DNA from: Acidobacteriaceae bacterium KBS 89
Lineage (GTDB): Bacteria > Acidobacteriota > Terriglobia > Terriglobales > Acidobacteriaceae
NCBI GenBank assembly: GCA_000381605.1
Contig: KB906755.1
Coordinates: forward strand, 558,001 to 622,000
Length of the DNA stretch: 64,000 nt
Direction: 5' to 3'
Part shown: piece after piece, positions 8,156-16,786 of the stretch
Layout: every line of letters begins with the position of its first letter
How positions within the stretch are numbered: the first letter of the stretch is position 1
Notes under the pieces: generated by a model
Seen by the model: the letters and a program-made list of their open reading frames with translations, nothing else
Databases searched by the model: none
Told to the model about the DNA's origin: nothing
Position numbers and translations under genes: made by a program

Positions 8156-9703
8156 TTACTTTCCTCCGAGATAATCTTTGTAATTTGTCTGCGCCGCGCC
8201 CAGGGCACGGGCCAGCGAAAGCTTGGCAACGTTGTGCTGGTAGAGCGCGCTGATGTATTGGTCGTTGGCCTGCTCGGTCTGCGACTGTGCCTGGGAGACG
8301 GGCAGGTTGTCGGAGACACCGGCGCGGAAGCGCTGTTGGGCTTCGCTAAGGGCCTCGGTAGCGAGTTCTACGTTCGAGTGCGTGGACTCGACGAGCTTTG
8401 CCGTGGACTGGATATCGAGCAGGCTGTTGCGTACGTCCTGGTTGACCTGCTGGATCTGGTCGGAGAGTTTGGCCCGGGATTGCTCAAACTGCGCGTCGGC
8501 CACCTGCTCCTGCCCTTTGGTCTTGGCGATCTGCAGGATGGGGACGCTGATCTGTCCGGTCGCGGAGAACGTGCCGTGGGAATGGCCGGGGGTGGTGCCG
8601 ATGTCACCGTAGTCGCCAGCTGCGCTGACGACAGGATACTGGTAGGCCTTGGCGGAGGTCTTTTCTGCACTGGCTGATTCGACCTGCTGGGCGTAGGCTG
8701 CGAGGTCTTTGCGAGATTTGAGGGCCTGCTGGAAGGCCTGCTCCGGATCGACGTGGTCCAGCCCCTTGAATGGGACAAGATCGGTCAGGCGAAAGGCCTG
8801 GTCGAGCGGGAGTCCGATGGTACGGGCGAGAGCGAGCTTGTCCTTCTCGAGATTGTTTTTGGTCGAGATGAGACTTTGCTGCTCGTTCTGATAGTCGACC
8901 TGGGCACGGAGGACATCGAGCCTGGGGCTGGTGCCGGCGTCGTGGGCGGCGGTGGCCTGGTCTAACGAAACCTTCGATGTCGCCAGCTCGGCGTTCACGG
9001 CTTCGATACGAGCCGCATCTGCAATGCAAAGAAGGTAGGCGTTGCCAACTGTGAGGACGACGAGGTCGCGGGCATCTTCCGCAGTGAGTTTGGCGCCCTG
9101 GAAGTTGTGCTTGGCTGCGATGTAGTTCTTCAGGGCCGAAATATTGACCAGGTTCTGGGTGAGATAGGCGCGGAAGTCGACGACCTGGAAGGGGCCGATG
9201 ATGGGGTTGAGGCCGGGGAACGAGAGGCCGAAGGCGGCGAGGTTGATCTGCTGGACTTCAATGCTGGCGGTGGCGTTGACGGTGGGGAGAAGAGCCTGCA
9301 GCTCTTCGAGTCGCTGACCGTTTGCGTTCTTGACGGACGAAGTCTGGAGGATGAGGCCGAGATTTTGCCGGAGGCCGCGCTGGATGGCGTCATCGAGCGA
9401 GAGATCGAGGACACCACTGGTGGCTTTGTCGATGACGATGCTGCCATGGAAGGAGTCCTGAGTTGGCTGTGCGCCATTTTGTCCGGAGGCGTTGTAGAGA
9501 TTTTGCTGGGCGTTTGCGACCGGAGAGCTGTCGGCCGCGGTGCTGGTTCCGCTGGGCTGTTTCTGCTGCGCCGGTCCTGTAGACTGGGCGCGCGCCTGTG
9601 TCTGACCTGCTGCCAGGAGCAGGAAGAGCCCTAAAATTGAACATATTGTGAGGGCGCTGGGCGCTGTTTTGCTTTGACTCATACGGTTAATCGTAACCTG
9701 CAT
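8156..9703 (-). CDS. TolC-family outer-membrane efflux protein
   Basis: 515 residues with a signal peptide (ICSILGLFLLLAAGQTQARAQ), a polar linker, then two similar halves rich in heptad Gln/Ala/Asn typical of TolC (NVELATEALSEAQQRFRAGVS and LDQATAAHDAGTSPRLDVLRAQ). It forms the trimeric exit duct for the HlyD-type adaptor immediately downstream. Start codon choice between ATG 9703 and the Met eight codons later is open. It diverges from xylB with a 156-base shared promoter gap in which I see no recognised operator. Confidence 0.9.
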   Translation of the reverse strand: MQVTINRMSQSKTAPSALTICSILGLFLLLAAGQTQARAQSTGPAQQKQPSGTSTAADSSPVANAQQNLYNASGQNGAQPTQDSFHGSIVIDKATSGVLDLSLDDAIQRGLRQNLGLILQTSSVKNANGQRLEELQALLPTVNATASIEVQQINLAAFGLSFPGLNPIIGPFQVVDFRAYLTQNLVNISALKNYIAAKHNFQGAKLTAEDARDLVVLTVGNAYLLCIADAARIEAVNAELATSKVSLDQATAAHDAGTSPRLDVLRAQVDYQNEQQSLISTKNNLEKDKLALARTIGLPLDQAFRLTDLVPFKGLDHVDPEQAFQQALKSRKDLAAYAQQVESASAEKTSAKAYQYPVVSAAGDYGDIGTTPGHSHGTFSATGQISVPILQIAKTKGQEQVADAQFEQSRAKLSDQIQQVNQDVRNSLLDIQSTAKLVESTHSNVELATEALSEAQQRFRAGVSDNLPVSQAQSQTEQANDQYISALYQHNVAKLSLARALGAAQTNYKDYLGGK

Positions 9704-9859
9704 CTTGATTTAGCTCTTCGACTAGTTTATGGAAAGCGGACGTAGGAATCCGCCCTATCAAACTATCGTGCATAAGTATGGGATGCAGTGGTTTGTGCAG
9801 AATCTTCAAAATATGCTTTCGGTACACTCTGAACTAGATTCGTTTGAGGACGATACGAG

Positions 9860-11332
9860 ATGATTTTAGGGGTCGATGTAGGGACCGGGGGGACGCGCGC
9901 GGTGCTGATTGACCGCGGGGGCAGGGTGGTGGCCTCGTTTGCCAGCGAACATGCGCCAATGCGATCGGAGCATATCGGCTGGGCTGAGCAAGACCCTGAG
10001 GACTGGTGGAGAGCGGCGCGTGAGGCGATCGCCGGGGCTATGGCGGCTACCGAGTTGACCGGGGCCGAGATCGAAGCAGTAGGTCTGACGGGGCAGATGC
10101 ACGGGTGCGTCATGCTGGATGCCGGGGGGAAAGTGCTGCGCCCGGCCCTGATCTGGTGCGACCAACGGACGCAGCCGCAGTGCGACTGGCTGACGGAGAA
10201 GATTGGATTTGAACGGCTGATCGAGCTGACGTGTAATCCGGCGTTGCCGAACTTTACACTGACGAAGCTGCTATGGGTGCGGGAGCATCAGCCAGAGATA
10301 TTCGCAAAGATTGCGCATGTGCTTTGTCCAAAGGACTATGTGCGGTACCGGCTGACGGGCGAGTTCGCCATGGATATGCAGGAGGCGAGCGGGACGCTGC
10401 TGCTGGATGTGGCGAATCGGCGCTGGTCGGTGGAGATGGCCGAGGAGGCGGGGATTCCTATGGAGTGGCTGCCGCGGCTTTTTGAGGGGCCGGAGATCTG
10501 TGCGCGCATCAGTGTGGCAGGAGCGGGGGCTACGGGGTTGGCGGCAGGGACTCCGGTGGCGGCGGGCGCGGGCGATCAGGGTGCCGGGGCTGTGGGGATG
10601 GGAATTCTTGCTCCGGGTTCGGTGTCGGCGACGATTGGGACGAGTGGCGTGGTGTTTGCTGCTACGGATTCGCCGATCAAGGACAGGCTGGGAAGGCTGC
10701 ATACGTTCTGCCATGCTGCCCCGGGGCGCTGGCATGTGATGGGCGTGACGAATGGCGCGGGGCTTAGCTTGCGGTATTTTCGCGATACTTTTGCTCCGGG
10801 TATCAGCTATGAGAAGTTGACGGCGCTGGCGGTTGAGGTGGCTGCTGGATCGGACGGGTTGATGTGGGCACCCTATCTATTTGGGGAGAGAACGCCGCAT
10901 CTTGATCCGGAGGCGCGGGCGGCTTTTATTGGGATCACGGCTTCGCACACGCAGGGGCATTTTATTCGAGCGATACTTGAGGGTGTGGCGTTTAGCTTGC
11001 GGGATACATTCACCTTATTTCATGAGCTTGGAGTGCCGGTGAAGGCGATCCGGCTGGGCGGGGGCGGGGCCCGGGGGCCATTGTGGAGGCAGATTCAGGC
11101 GGATGTGTATGGGCATTCGGTTGAGCTGCTGGAGGCGGAGGAGGGCGGAGCTTTTGGTGCGGCGCTGCTGGCCGGAACGGGGATTGGTGTATGGGCGAGT
11201 GTGGAGGCGGCTTGCGCGGCGACAGTGCGAGTGGCGGAGACGATTGCGCCGAAGGATGCGGGTGTGTTGGATGAGGCTTATGAGCGGTATCGGCGGATCT
11301 ATCCGGCGTTGAAGACGATTCAGGGTAGGTAG
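9860..11332 (+). CDS. xylB: Xylulokinase
   Basis: 490 residues, FGGY carbohydrate kinase fold. The phosphate-1 loop DVGTGGTRAVLID opens the protein, the substrate region TGQMHGCVMLD and WCDQRT follows, and the second domain has GAGDQGAGAVGMG, TIGTSGVVF and GGGARGPLWRQIQADV. It phosphorylates D-xylulose with ATP to feed the pentose phosphate pathway. A related FGGY kinase for ribulose cannot be fully excluded, but the signatures fit XylB best. It heads a plus-strand group with an oxidoreductase and a GH43 hydrolase. No xylose isomerase is adjacent. Confidence 0.9.
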   Translation: MILGVDVGTGGTRAVLIDRGGRVVASFASEHAPMRSEHIGWAEQDPEDWWRAAREAIAGAMAATELTGAEIEAVGLTGQMHGCVMLDAGGKVLRPALIWCDQRTQPQCDWLTEKIGFERLIELTCNPALPNFTLTKLLWVREHQPEIFAKIAHVLCPKDYVRYRLTGEFAMDMQEASGTLLLDVANRRWSVEMAEEAGIPMEWLPRLFEGPEICARISVAGAGATGLAAGTPVAAGAGDQGAGAVGMGILAPGSVSATIGTSGVVFAATDSPIKDRLGRLHTFCHAAPGRWHVMGVTNGAGLSLRYFRDTFAPGISYEKLTALAVEVAAGSDGLMWAPYLFGERTPHLDPEARAAFIGITASHTQGHFIRAILEGVAFSLRDTFTLFHELGVPVKAIRLGGGGARGPLWRQIQADVYGHSVELLEAEEGGAFGAALLAGTGIGVWASVEAACAATVRVAETIAPKDAGVLDEAYERYRRIYPALKTIQGR

Positions 11333-11370
11333 TAGGGCGTGAGGGACGTGGATCTGCAGGTGCAACCGCA

Positions 11371-11426
11371 GGTCCTTCGACTACGCAACGGACGATGAAG
11401 CTGTCCGCCGCCTCGCTCAGGATGAC
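11371..11426. repeat. Dispersed palindromic repeat copy
   Basis: GGTCCTTCGACT at the left end and CCTCGCTCAGGATGAC at the right end, with a 28-base core different from the other copies. It fills most of the gap between xylB and the Gfo/Idh gene. Confidence 0.8.
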
Positions 11427-11456
11427 AATTCGAGTGGAAATGAAATGGAGCGTGTG

Positions 11457-12545
11457 ATGGCAGAGATTGGCGTTGCGGTAATTGGGTTTGGGTTGGCGGG
11501 TCAGGTGTTTCATGCCCCGTTTGTGAATGCAGTTCCTGGGCTGAAGCTTGAGGCAATCGTGCAGCGTAGAGGGGATGAGGCGGGTAAGGCTTATCCGTCG
11601 GCGCGGATCTTGCGGTCGGTGGAGGAGGCGCTGAAGGACCCGGCTGTGCAGATGATTGTGGTGGGGACGCCGAATGAGACGCATTTTGCGCTGGCGAAGC
11701 AGGCGTTGCAGGCCGGCAAGCATGTGGTGATCGATAAGCCGTTCGCTGCGACGAGTGCGGAGGCGAAGGAGTTGAAGGAACTGGCGGAGAAGCAGGGTGT
11801 GGTGCTGGCTCCGTTTCACAATCGGCGGTGGGATGGGGATTTTTTGACGGTGCGGAAGCTGCTGGCGGAGGACGCGGTGGGACGGCTCGTGACGTATGAG
11901 TCGCACTTTGACCGGTTCCGGCCGATGCCTCGGGAGAATACGTGGAAGGAGGGAGCGAACGCGGCGAATGGGCTGCTGTTTGATCTGGGGCCGCATCTTG
12001 TGGATCAGGCATTGGCGTTGTTTGGAGCGCCGGTGGGCATCACAGGGAGTGTTCGGAAGGATCGGGATGTGACGGGGATTGAGGATGCGTTCGATATCAC
12101 GCTGGAGTATCCCGGATATTCGGGACAGCATGGGTTGAGAGCGCATTGCCGGTCCAGCATGTTGGCCGCCGATGCTGCGCCGCGATTTTTGCTGCATGGG
12201 ACGAAGGGGAGCTTCAAGAAGTACGGGCTGGATCCGCAGGAGCCGACGCTGCTGGGTGGGGCGAAGGTGCCGCGTTTGGGTGAGGGTGAGTGGCTGGCAG
12301 AGCCTGAGTCGGCTTGGGGGACTTTGACGGTGGCTCCGGTGCCTGCTGATCCTGCGACGTTGACGCGGACGCAGGTGAAGACGGAGTTGGGGGATTATCG
12401 GGGGTACTATGCGAACGTTCGCGATGCGATCAATGGAACTGCGAAGCTGGCGGTGACTCCGGAGGATGGGTATCGGGTCGTGAAGCTGCTGGAGATGGCG
12501 CGGGAGAGTTGGGCGGTGGGAAAGACTTTGAAGGTGGAGTTTTAG
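11457..12545 (+). CDS. Gfo/Idh/MocA-family sugar oxidoreductase
   Basis: 362 residues. The Rossmann motif VAVIGFGLAGQVFH opens the protein, and HVVIDKPFAATSAEAKELKEL carries the conserved Lys-Pro of the catalytic pair. GLLFDLGPHLVDQALALFG has the His of the substrate site. These NAD(P)-dependent enzymes oxidise or reduce sugars and inositols. The start is the ATG at 11457, which has GGAG six bases upstream; an ATG at 11445 overlaps that site. It ends one base before the GH43 start, so the two are translationally linked. Position beside xylB suggests a pentose or pentoside substrate. Confidence 0.88.
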   Translation: MAEIGVAVIGFGLAGQVFHAPFVNAVPGLKLEAIVQRRGDEAGKAYPSARILRSVEEALKDPAVQMIVVGTPNETHFALAKQALQAGKHVVIDKPFAATSAEAKELKELAEKQGVVLAPFHNRRWDGDFLTVRKLLAEDAVGRLVTYESHFDRFRPMPRENTWKEGANAANGLLFDLGPHLVDQALALFGAPVGITGSVRKDRDVTGIEDAFDITLEYPGYSGQHGLRAHCRSSMLAADAAPRFLLHGTKGSFKKYGLDPQEPTLLGGAKVPRLGEGEWLAEPESAWGTLTVAPVPADPATLTRTQVKTELGDYRGYYANVRDAINGTAKLAVTPEDGYRVVKLLEMARESWAVGKTLKVEF

Positions 12546-12546
12546 A

Positions 12547-13629
12547 GTGCGGGCTTTTCTGCGGTTTGGTCTGATCACTGTACTTATTTTGGGGCTGGGC
12601 TTAGGTTTGGTCTTCGGTTGGGGTTCGGCGGCGAGGGCGCAGAGTGTAGTGTCGGAGTTTTCGATGTTGCTGCCGGAGATGCCACTGCATGATCCGTTTA
12701 TTTTGGCTTATGCGCCGACGAAGACTTACTACCTTTACACATCGAATGTGGCTGCGCTGACGCATGTGCAGCGGACGGGGACGATGGTGTATGCGAGTAA
12801 GGATTTAAAGCACTGGGCTGCGCCGAAGGTTGTGTTTACTGTGCCGGAGGGGTTCTGGGCGGAACAGGGTGGGTGGGCTCCGGAGGTGCATTCGTGGAAG
12901 GGGAAATTTTATTTGTTTACGACGCTGCATAACGAGAAGAAGGAGTTGGCGCAACCGCGTCCGCTGGGGCATTCGACTTATATGCGGGGGACGATTATTG
13001 CGGTGAGCGATTCGCCGGAGGGGCCGTTTGTTCCCGTGAAGAATGATGGCCCGGTGCCGCCTACGGATTTTATGACTCTGGATGGGACGTTCTATGTCGA
13101 CCCTGCCGGGAAGCCTTGGATGGTCTATGCACATGAGTGGCTGCAGGTGACGGATGGGACGATAGAGGCGGTGCCGCTGAAGGATGATCTTTCGGGTGCG
13201 AGTGGGAAGCCGATTCCCTTGTTCAAGGCTTCGGACGCGCCTTGGATCGATGGGCAAGCAGTGCCGAATAACTTCGGGTCGCGGTATGTGACGGATGGGC
13301 CGGAGTTGTTTCGGACGAAGGACGGGCATCTGCTGATGCTTTGGTCGAGTTATGAACATTTGGGCGAGGAGGATGGGCAGAGTCACTATGTGCAGACAGT
13401 GGCTCGGTCAGCTTCGGGTGAGTTGAATGGGCCGTGGGTGCAGCTTGAGCCGCTGGTGAAGCAGGACAGCGGGCATGGGATGCTGTTTCGGACGTTCGAT
13501 GGGCAGTTGATGATGGTGCTGCATCGGCCGTTCAAACGGGCTCGGGGGAAGTTATATGAGATGCGGGATGCGGGGGATCGGCTTGAGGTGGTGAAGGAGC
13601 GGATGGATTTGGATGGGGACGGGCGCTAA
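12547..13629 (+). CDS. Secreted glycoside hydrolase, family 43
   Basis: 360 residues, with a signal peptide (LGLGLVFGWGSAARAQ) and a five-bladed propeller pattern. HDPFILAYAPTKTYYLYTSN contains the catalytic-base Asp, TLDGTFYVDPAGKPWMVYAHEW a middle blade and TDGPELFRTKDGHLLMLWSS the probable acid Glu. GH43 enzymes release arabinose or xylose from hemicellulose side chains. It starts with GTG one base after the oxidoreductase stop. The stop codon abuts the convergent trmO-like gene with no gap. Secretion plus neighbouring xylB and araD supports a pentose-harvest role. Confidence 0.85.
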   Translation: MRAFLRFGLITVLILGLGLGLVFGWGSAARAQSVVSEFSMLLPEMPLHDPFILAYAPTKTYYLYTSNVAALTHVQRTGTMVYASKDLKHWAAPKVVFTVPEGFWAEQGGWAPEVHSWKGKFYLFTTLHNEKKELAQPRPLGHSTYMRGTIIAVSDSPEGPFVPVKNDGPVPPTDFMTLDGTFYVDPAGKPWMVYAHEWLQVTDGTIEAVPLKDDLSGASGKPIPLFKASDAPWIDGQAVPNNFGSRYVTDGPELFRTKDGHLLMLWSSYEHLGEEDGQSHYVQTVARSASGELNGPWVQLEPLVKQDSGHGMLFRTFDGQLMMVLHRPFKRARGKLYEMRDAGDRLEVVKERMDLDGDGR

Positions 13630-14061
13630 CTATGCCGGGGTACATTCGACCGCGGGCTTGATATCAATGATTGGGGTACCGTCGATCACTTCGAGTGCTT
13701 CTACCTGAAACGAACCGTTCGGGTAGACGCTCAGGACTTTTGCGAGGTGAAGGCCGATTGGATTGGGCCGATCGGGGGACCGAGTGGCGAAGACGCCTTT
13801 TATGGCGTTACGAAGGTCGCTTCTTGGATGGACCTTAAGAACAGAACGCTTTGCCTGATGAAGCCAGGTGAAGATCCAGATTTGCTGGCCCGATTGAATG
13901 CCGTCGAGTGCCTCAACGAAATCGGCATGAATCTCGATGGTTGCATTGGGCGCGTTTTCTGATGCCTGCTTGGGAGCGCTGGAGCGGTCCTTGAGTATCG
14001 AACGAACATGGCCGATTGGATAGATGTCGAAGGTTTGTTCGGTCGTCATCGCTGAGCTCAC
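13630..14061 (-). CDS. TrmO-like tRNA (N6-threonylcarbamoyladenosine37-N6)-methyltransferase
   Basis: 143 residues of the TsaA/YaeB (VirR) domain. Recognisable are YPIGHVRSILKDRSSAPKQ at the N-terminus, WIFTWLHQAKRSVLKVHPR, and GVFATRSPDRPNPIGLHLAKV with the conserved SAM-pocket Arg-Ser-Pro-Arg-Pro-Asn-Pro-Ile. The family methylates t6A37 in tRNA using SAM. The protein is shorter than bacterial TrmO (about 235) and lacks the C-terminal domain, as in archaeal and many short bacterial members. GTG 14061 or ATG 14049 could be the start. It sits inside the pentose block by position only. Confidence 0.8.
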   Translation of the reverse strand: MSSAMTTEQTFDIYPIGHVRSILKDRSSAPKQASENAPNATIEIHADFVEALDGIQSGQQIWIFTWLHQAKRSVLKVHPRSDLRNAIKGVFATRSPDRPNPIGLHLAKVLSVYPNGSFQVEALEVIDGTPIIDIKPAVECTPA

Positions 14062-14075
14062 ATCAATTTAATTTC

Positions 14076-14771
14076 TTATTGGCCGTAGGTGGCTTTGGCT
14101 CCGTGTTTGCGGAAGTAGTGGCGGTCGAGGAGGGATTGGGAGACGCCGGCGCATTCTGAGCGGAGGGTTAGGGTGTTGTAGGCCATTTTGGCTACGGCTT
14201 CGAGGACTACGGCGTTGTGAGCGGCGTGGTGGGCGTCCTTTCCCCAACAGAAAGGGGCGTGGCCGTTGACGAGGCAGGCAGGGATGGCCAGGGGATCGAT
14301 TTTGTTTTGCTGGAAGTAATTGACTATGGCTAAGCCCGTTTCGTGAACGTAGCGGCCGCCGATGGCTTCGTCGGTGAGGGGTGGGGTGCAGGGGACGGGT
14401 CCGTAGAAGTAATCGGCGTGGGTGGTGCCGAGGGGTGGGATGGCGAGGCCAGCCTGGGCGAAGCTGGTGGCGAACTCGGAGTGGGTGTGGACGACGGCGC
14501 CGATGGACGGGAACTCGCGGTAGAGGAGGGTGTGGGTGTCGAGGTCGGAGGAGGGTTTGAGTTTGCCGTCGATGATCTTGCCGTGGAGGTCGGTGACGAC
14601 CATGAATTCGGGGATGAGTTCGTCGTAGTCGACGCCGGAGGGCTTGATGACGACGAGGCCCTTGTCGCGGTCGATGCCGCTGGCGTTGCCGAAGGTGTAG
14701 AGGACGAGGCCGCGCTTGACGAGTTCGAGGTTGGCTTCGAGGACCTGGGTGCGAAGTTCTTTGAGGAGCAT
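14076..14771 (-). CDS. araD: L-ribulose-5-phosphate 4-epimerase
   Basis: 231 residues, class II aldolase fold. TFGNASGIDRDKGLVVIKPSGVDYDEL forms the phosphate-binding N-terminus. The zinc-binding HTHSEFATSFAQ and the later GKDAHHAAHNAVVLE supply His ligands, and ITSTDPSP-type sequence is replaced by TTHADYFYGPVPC, which is characteristic of AraD. It converts L-ribulose-5-phosphate into D-xylulose-5-phosphate, the product of XylB, so it joins arabinose to the xylose route of the neighbours. It diverges from argJ over a 63-base gap. Confidence 0.92.
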   Translation of the reverse strand: MLLKELRTQVLEANLELVKRGLVLYTFGNASGIDRDKGLVVIKPSGVDYDELIPEFMVVTDLHGKIIDGKLKPSSDLDTHTLLYREFPSIGAVVHTHSEFATSFAQAGLAIPPLGTTHADYFYGPVPCTPPLTDEAIGGRYVHETGLAIVNYFQQNKIDPLAIPACLVNGHAPFCWGKDAHHAAHNAVVLEAVAKMAYNTLTLRSECAGVSQSLLDRHYFRKHGAKATYGQ

Positions 14772-14834
14772 GGGTTTCTCCGGTCAATGGCTAGGGTAAA
14801 CGTTTTTGGGGGATGGTGTTGGTAGAGTAAAGCT

Positions 14835-16082
14835 ATGAAGAGTGATGAGCCGGTGAAGATCGAGGAGGGGCTGCCGAAGGGGTTTGTCTGGGGCGCTGTG
14901 AAGGCGGGGATCAAGGCCAGCGGCAAGCCTGACCTGGCGGCTGCTGTGGCTGCTAAAGGCACGAATGGCGTGGCAATGTTTACGAAGAACCAGGTTGTCG
15001 CGGCGCCGGTGACGGTGGGGCGGAGACATCTGACGGCTACGGGCGGGCGCGTGGCTGCGGTGCTGGTGAATGCGGGGAATGCGAATTGTGCTACCGGGCA
15101 GCCGGGAATTGATGCCTGTGTGCAGACTTGTGCGGCGGCGGCGGAGAGCTTTGGTTGCATTTTTGATGAGGTCATCCCTTCCTCGACGGGGATTATTGGT
15201 GTGCCGTTTCCTGGCGAGAAGGTGATAGCTGCGCTGCCTGAGCTGAAGGCCGCGCTGGGCGATACGCCGGCGCACGCGGAGAAGTTTGCGCGGGCTATCA
15301 TGACAACCGATACGAAGATGAAGGTGGGTCGGGCGGCGGTGGATATTGAAGGACTGCTGGGCGAGAAGCTTCAGGTGGTGCGGATATGGGGCGCAGCCAA
15401 GGGTGCTGGGATGATTCATCCGCAGCTGGGGCCTCCGCATGCCACGATGCTGGTTTATTTGTTTACGGATTTGGTGGCGGATATTGAGGAGTTGGGCGAC
15501 CTGCTGGGGCCGGCAGTGGAGAGGAGTTTTAATTCGATCTCGATTGATGGTGATACTTCGACCAATGACACGGTGTTGCTGCTGGCAAGCGGGGCGAGTG
15601 GGGTTAAGCTGAATGAACGGACAGGCGTGGCGTTTGCAGAAGCGCTGAAGGAGGTCTGCGGGTCGCTGGCTTATCAGATTGTGGACGACGGTGAGGGTGT
15701 GGGGCATGTGGTTACGCTGCATGTGACCGGGGCGCGGACAGAGGCGGAGGCGAAGCAGATTGCTAAGGCGATTGCGCATTCGCCGCTGTGCAAGACTGCG
15801 TGGTCGAGCGGCGATCCTAACTGGGGCCGGCTGCTGGCTGCAGCGGGATATAGCGGAGTGGCGTTCGATCCGATGCTGGTGAACATTACGATCGGTGGCG
15901 AGCCGGTCTTTGAGCTGGGGATGCGTTCGGGGTCGTTCGACGAGGCCGCGGCGCATGCTGCGATGCTGGAGAGGGACTACACGATCCGAATGGATATGGG
16001 GCTGGGCAAGGCGGAGTGTCGATTTTTGACGTGCGATCTGACGGAAGAATATGTACGGATCAATGCAGACTATTCGACCTAG
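14835..16082 (+). CDS. argJ: Bifunctional glutamate N-acetyltransferase / amino-acid acetyltransferase
   Basis: 415 residues. The ArgJ self-cleavage site is visible as HATMLVYLFTD, cut between Ala and Thr to free the nucleophilic Thr of the beta chain. Other family signatures are VAAVLVNAGNANCATG, SSTGIIGVPFP, AIMTTDTKMK, ERSFNSISIDGDTSTNDT and SSGDPNWGRLLAAAGYSG. It moves acetyl from N-acetylornithine to glutamate and can use acetyl-CoA, running the cyclic arginine pathway. No other arg genes are adjacent. Confidence 0.95.
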   Translation: MKSDEPVKIEEGLPKGFVWGAVKAGIKASGKPDLAAAVAAKGTNGVAMFTKNQVVAAPVTVGRRHLTATGGRVAAVLVNAGNANCATGQPGIDACVQTCAAAAESFGCIFDEVIPSSTGIIGVPFPGEKVIAALPELKAALGDTPAHAEKFARAIMTTDTKMKVGRAAVDIEGLLGEKLQVVRIWGAAKGAGMIHPQLGPPHATMLVYLFTDLVADIEELGDLLGPAVERSFNSISIDGDTSTNDTVLLLASGASGVKLNERTGVAFAEALKEVCGSLAYQIVDDGEGVGHVVTLHVTGARTEAEAKQIAKAIAHSPLCKTAWSSGDPNWGRLLAAAGYSGVAFDPMLVNITIGGEPVFELGMRSGSFDEAAAHAAMLERDYTIRMDMGLGKAECRFLTCDLTEEYVRINADYST

Positions 16083-16149
16083 TTTGTCGAAGCGCGTTGT
16101 TCGGGCCTGATTGCAGAGGTAGACTTTCGCGAGACCGCTCGAGGTGACT

Positions 16150-16668
16150 ATGCGTGTGCTGCGCTTTTTTGGATGGCTGAGTGTGTTGATTGTGGTGGCG
16201 ATCTGCGCGGCGCTGTTTTTGGGTAGCAGACTGCCGGAGACGCATATGGCGAGCGTAACCGAGGTCGTGCCGGCATCAGAGCAGAAGGTGTGGGGACTGA
16301 TTACGGATGTTTCTGCGCAGCCAACCTGGCGGACAGGGCTGAAGTCGGTGACGATGCTGCCGTCTGAGAATGGCGCACCGTGCTGGGCCGAGACGCAGAG
16401 CTCGATAACGATGCCGCTTTGTGCGGACGTGCGTGAGGAGCCTACGAAGCAGGTGGTGCGGATCGCCGATCCGAAGCTGCCGTTTGGGGGGAGTTGGACG
16501 TACCTGCTGGAACCTGCCGGGGAGAATGCGACGAAGGTTACGATTACCGAGCAGGGGACGACCGGACCCGCGATGTGGCGGTTTGTGGGGCACTATGTGC
16601 TGGGTGAGGACGGTTCGATCAAGCAGTATCTGGGTGATCTGAAGAGGACGGCCGCACAGGCGAATTGA
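16150..16668 (+). CDS. SRPBCC/START-like membrane-anchored protein
   Basis: 172 residues. One N-terminal membrane segment (FFGWLSVLIVVAICAALFLG), then a domain starting VTEVVPASEQKVWGLITDV and continuing to GSWTYLLEPAGENATKVTITEQG, the pattern of polyketide-cyclase/dehydrase (SRPBCC) proteins that hold hydrophobic ligands. The ATG at 16150 has GAGG five bases upstream, better than the GTG at 16144 that overlaps it. The ligand is unknown. It lies downstream of argJ in the same direction, 67 bases away. Confidence 0.75.
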   Translation: MRVLRFFGWLSVLIVVAICAALFLGSRLPETHMASVTEVVPASEQKVWGLITDVSAQPTWRTGLKSVTMLPSENGAPCWAETQSSITMPLCADVREEPTKQVVRIADPKLPFGGSWTYLLEPAGENATKVTITEQGTTGPAMWRFVGHYVLGEDGSIKQYLGDLKRTAAQAN

Positions 16669-16786
16669 AGGGTAAGCGTGGCAAGATGACGTTTTCGCGT
16701 AAGCCTTATATCGTTATAAGTGCGACCGATTGCTCGCCGAATGGCGATCTGCAGAGGTCCCTGGGACTGGAGAGTTCACGAAGATT

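Noticed and set aside
8155..8319. N-terminal extension of the HlyD-like protein
   Set aside because: It overlaps the 3' end of the tolC-like gene and lacks family similarity; the TTG at 8154 has a strong ribosome-binding site.
11010..12578. A 522-codon minus-strand frame over xylB and the oxidoreductase
   Set aside because: Arg/Pro/His-rich composition typical of antisense frames in biased genes; the two sense genes have full motifs.
14784..15956. A 390-codon minus-strand frame opposite argJ
   Set aside because: Arg/His/Leu-rich shadow of argJ, whose self-cleavage site and motifs are clear.
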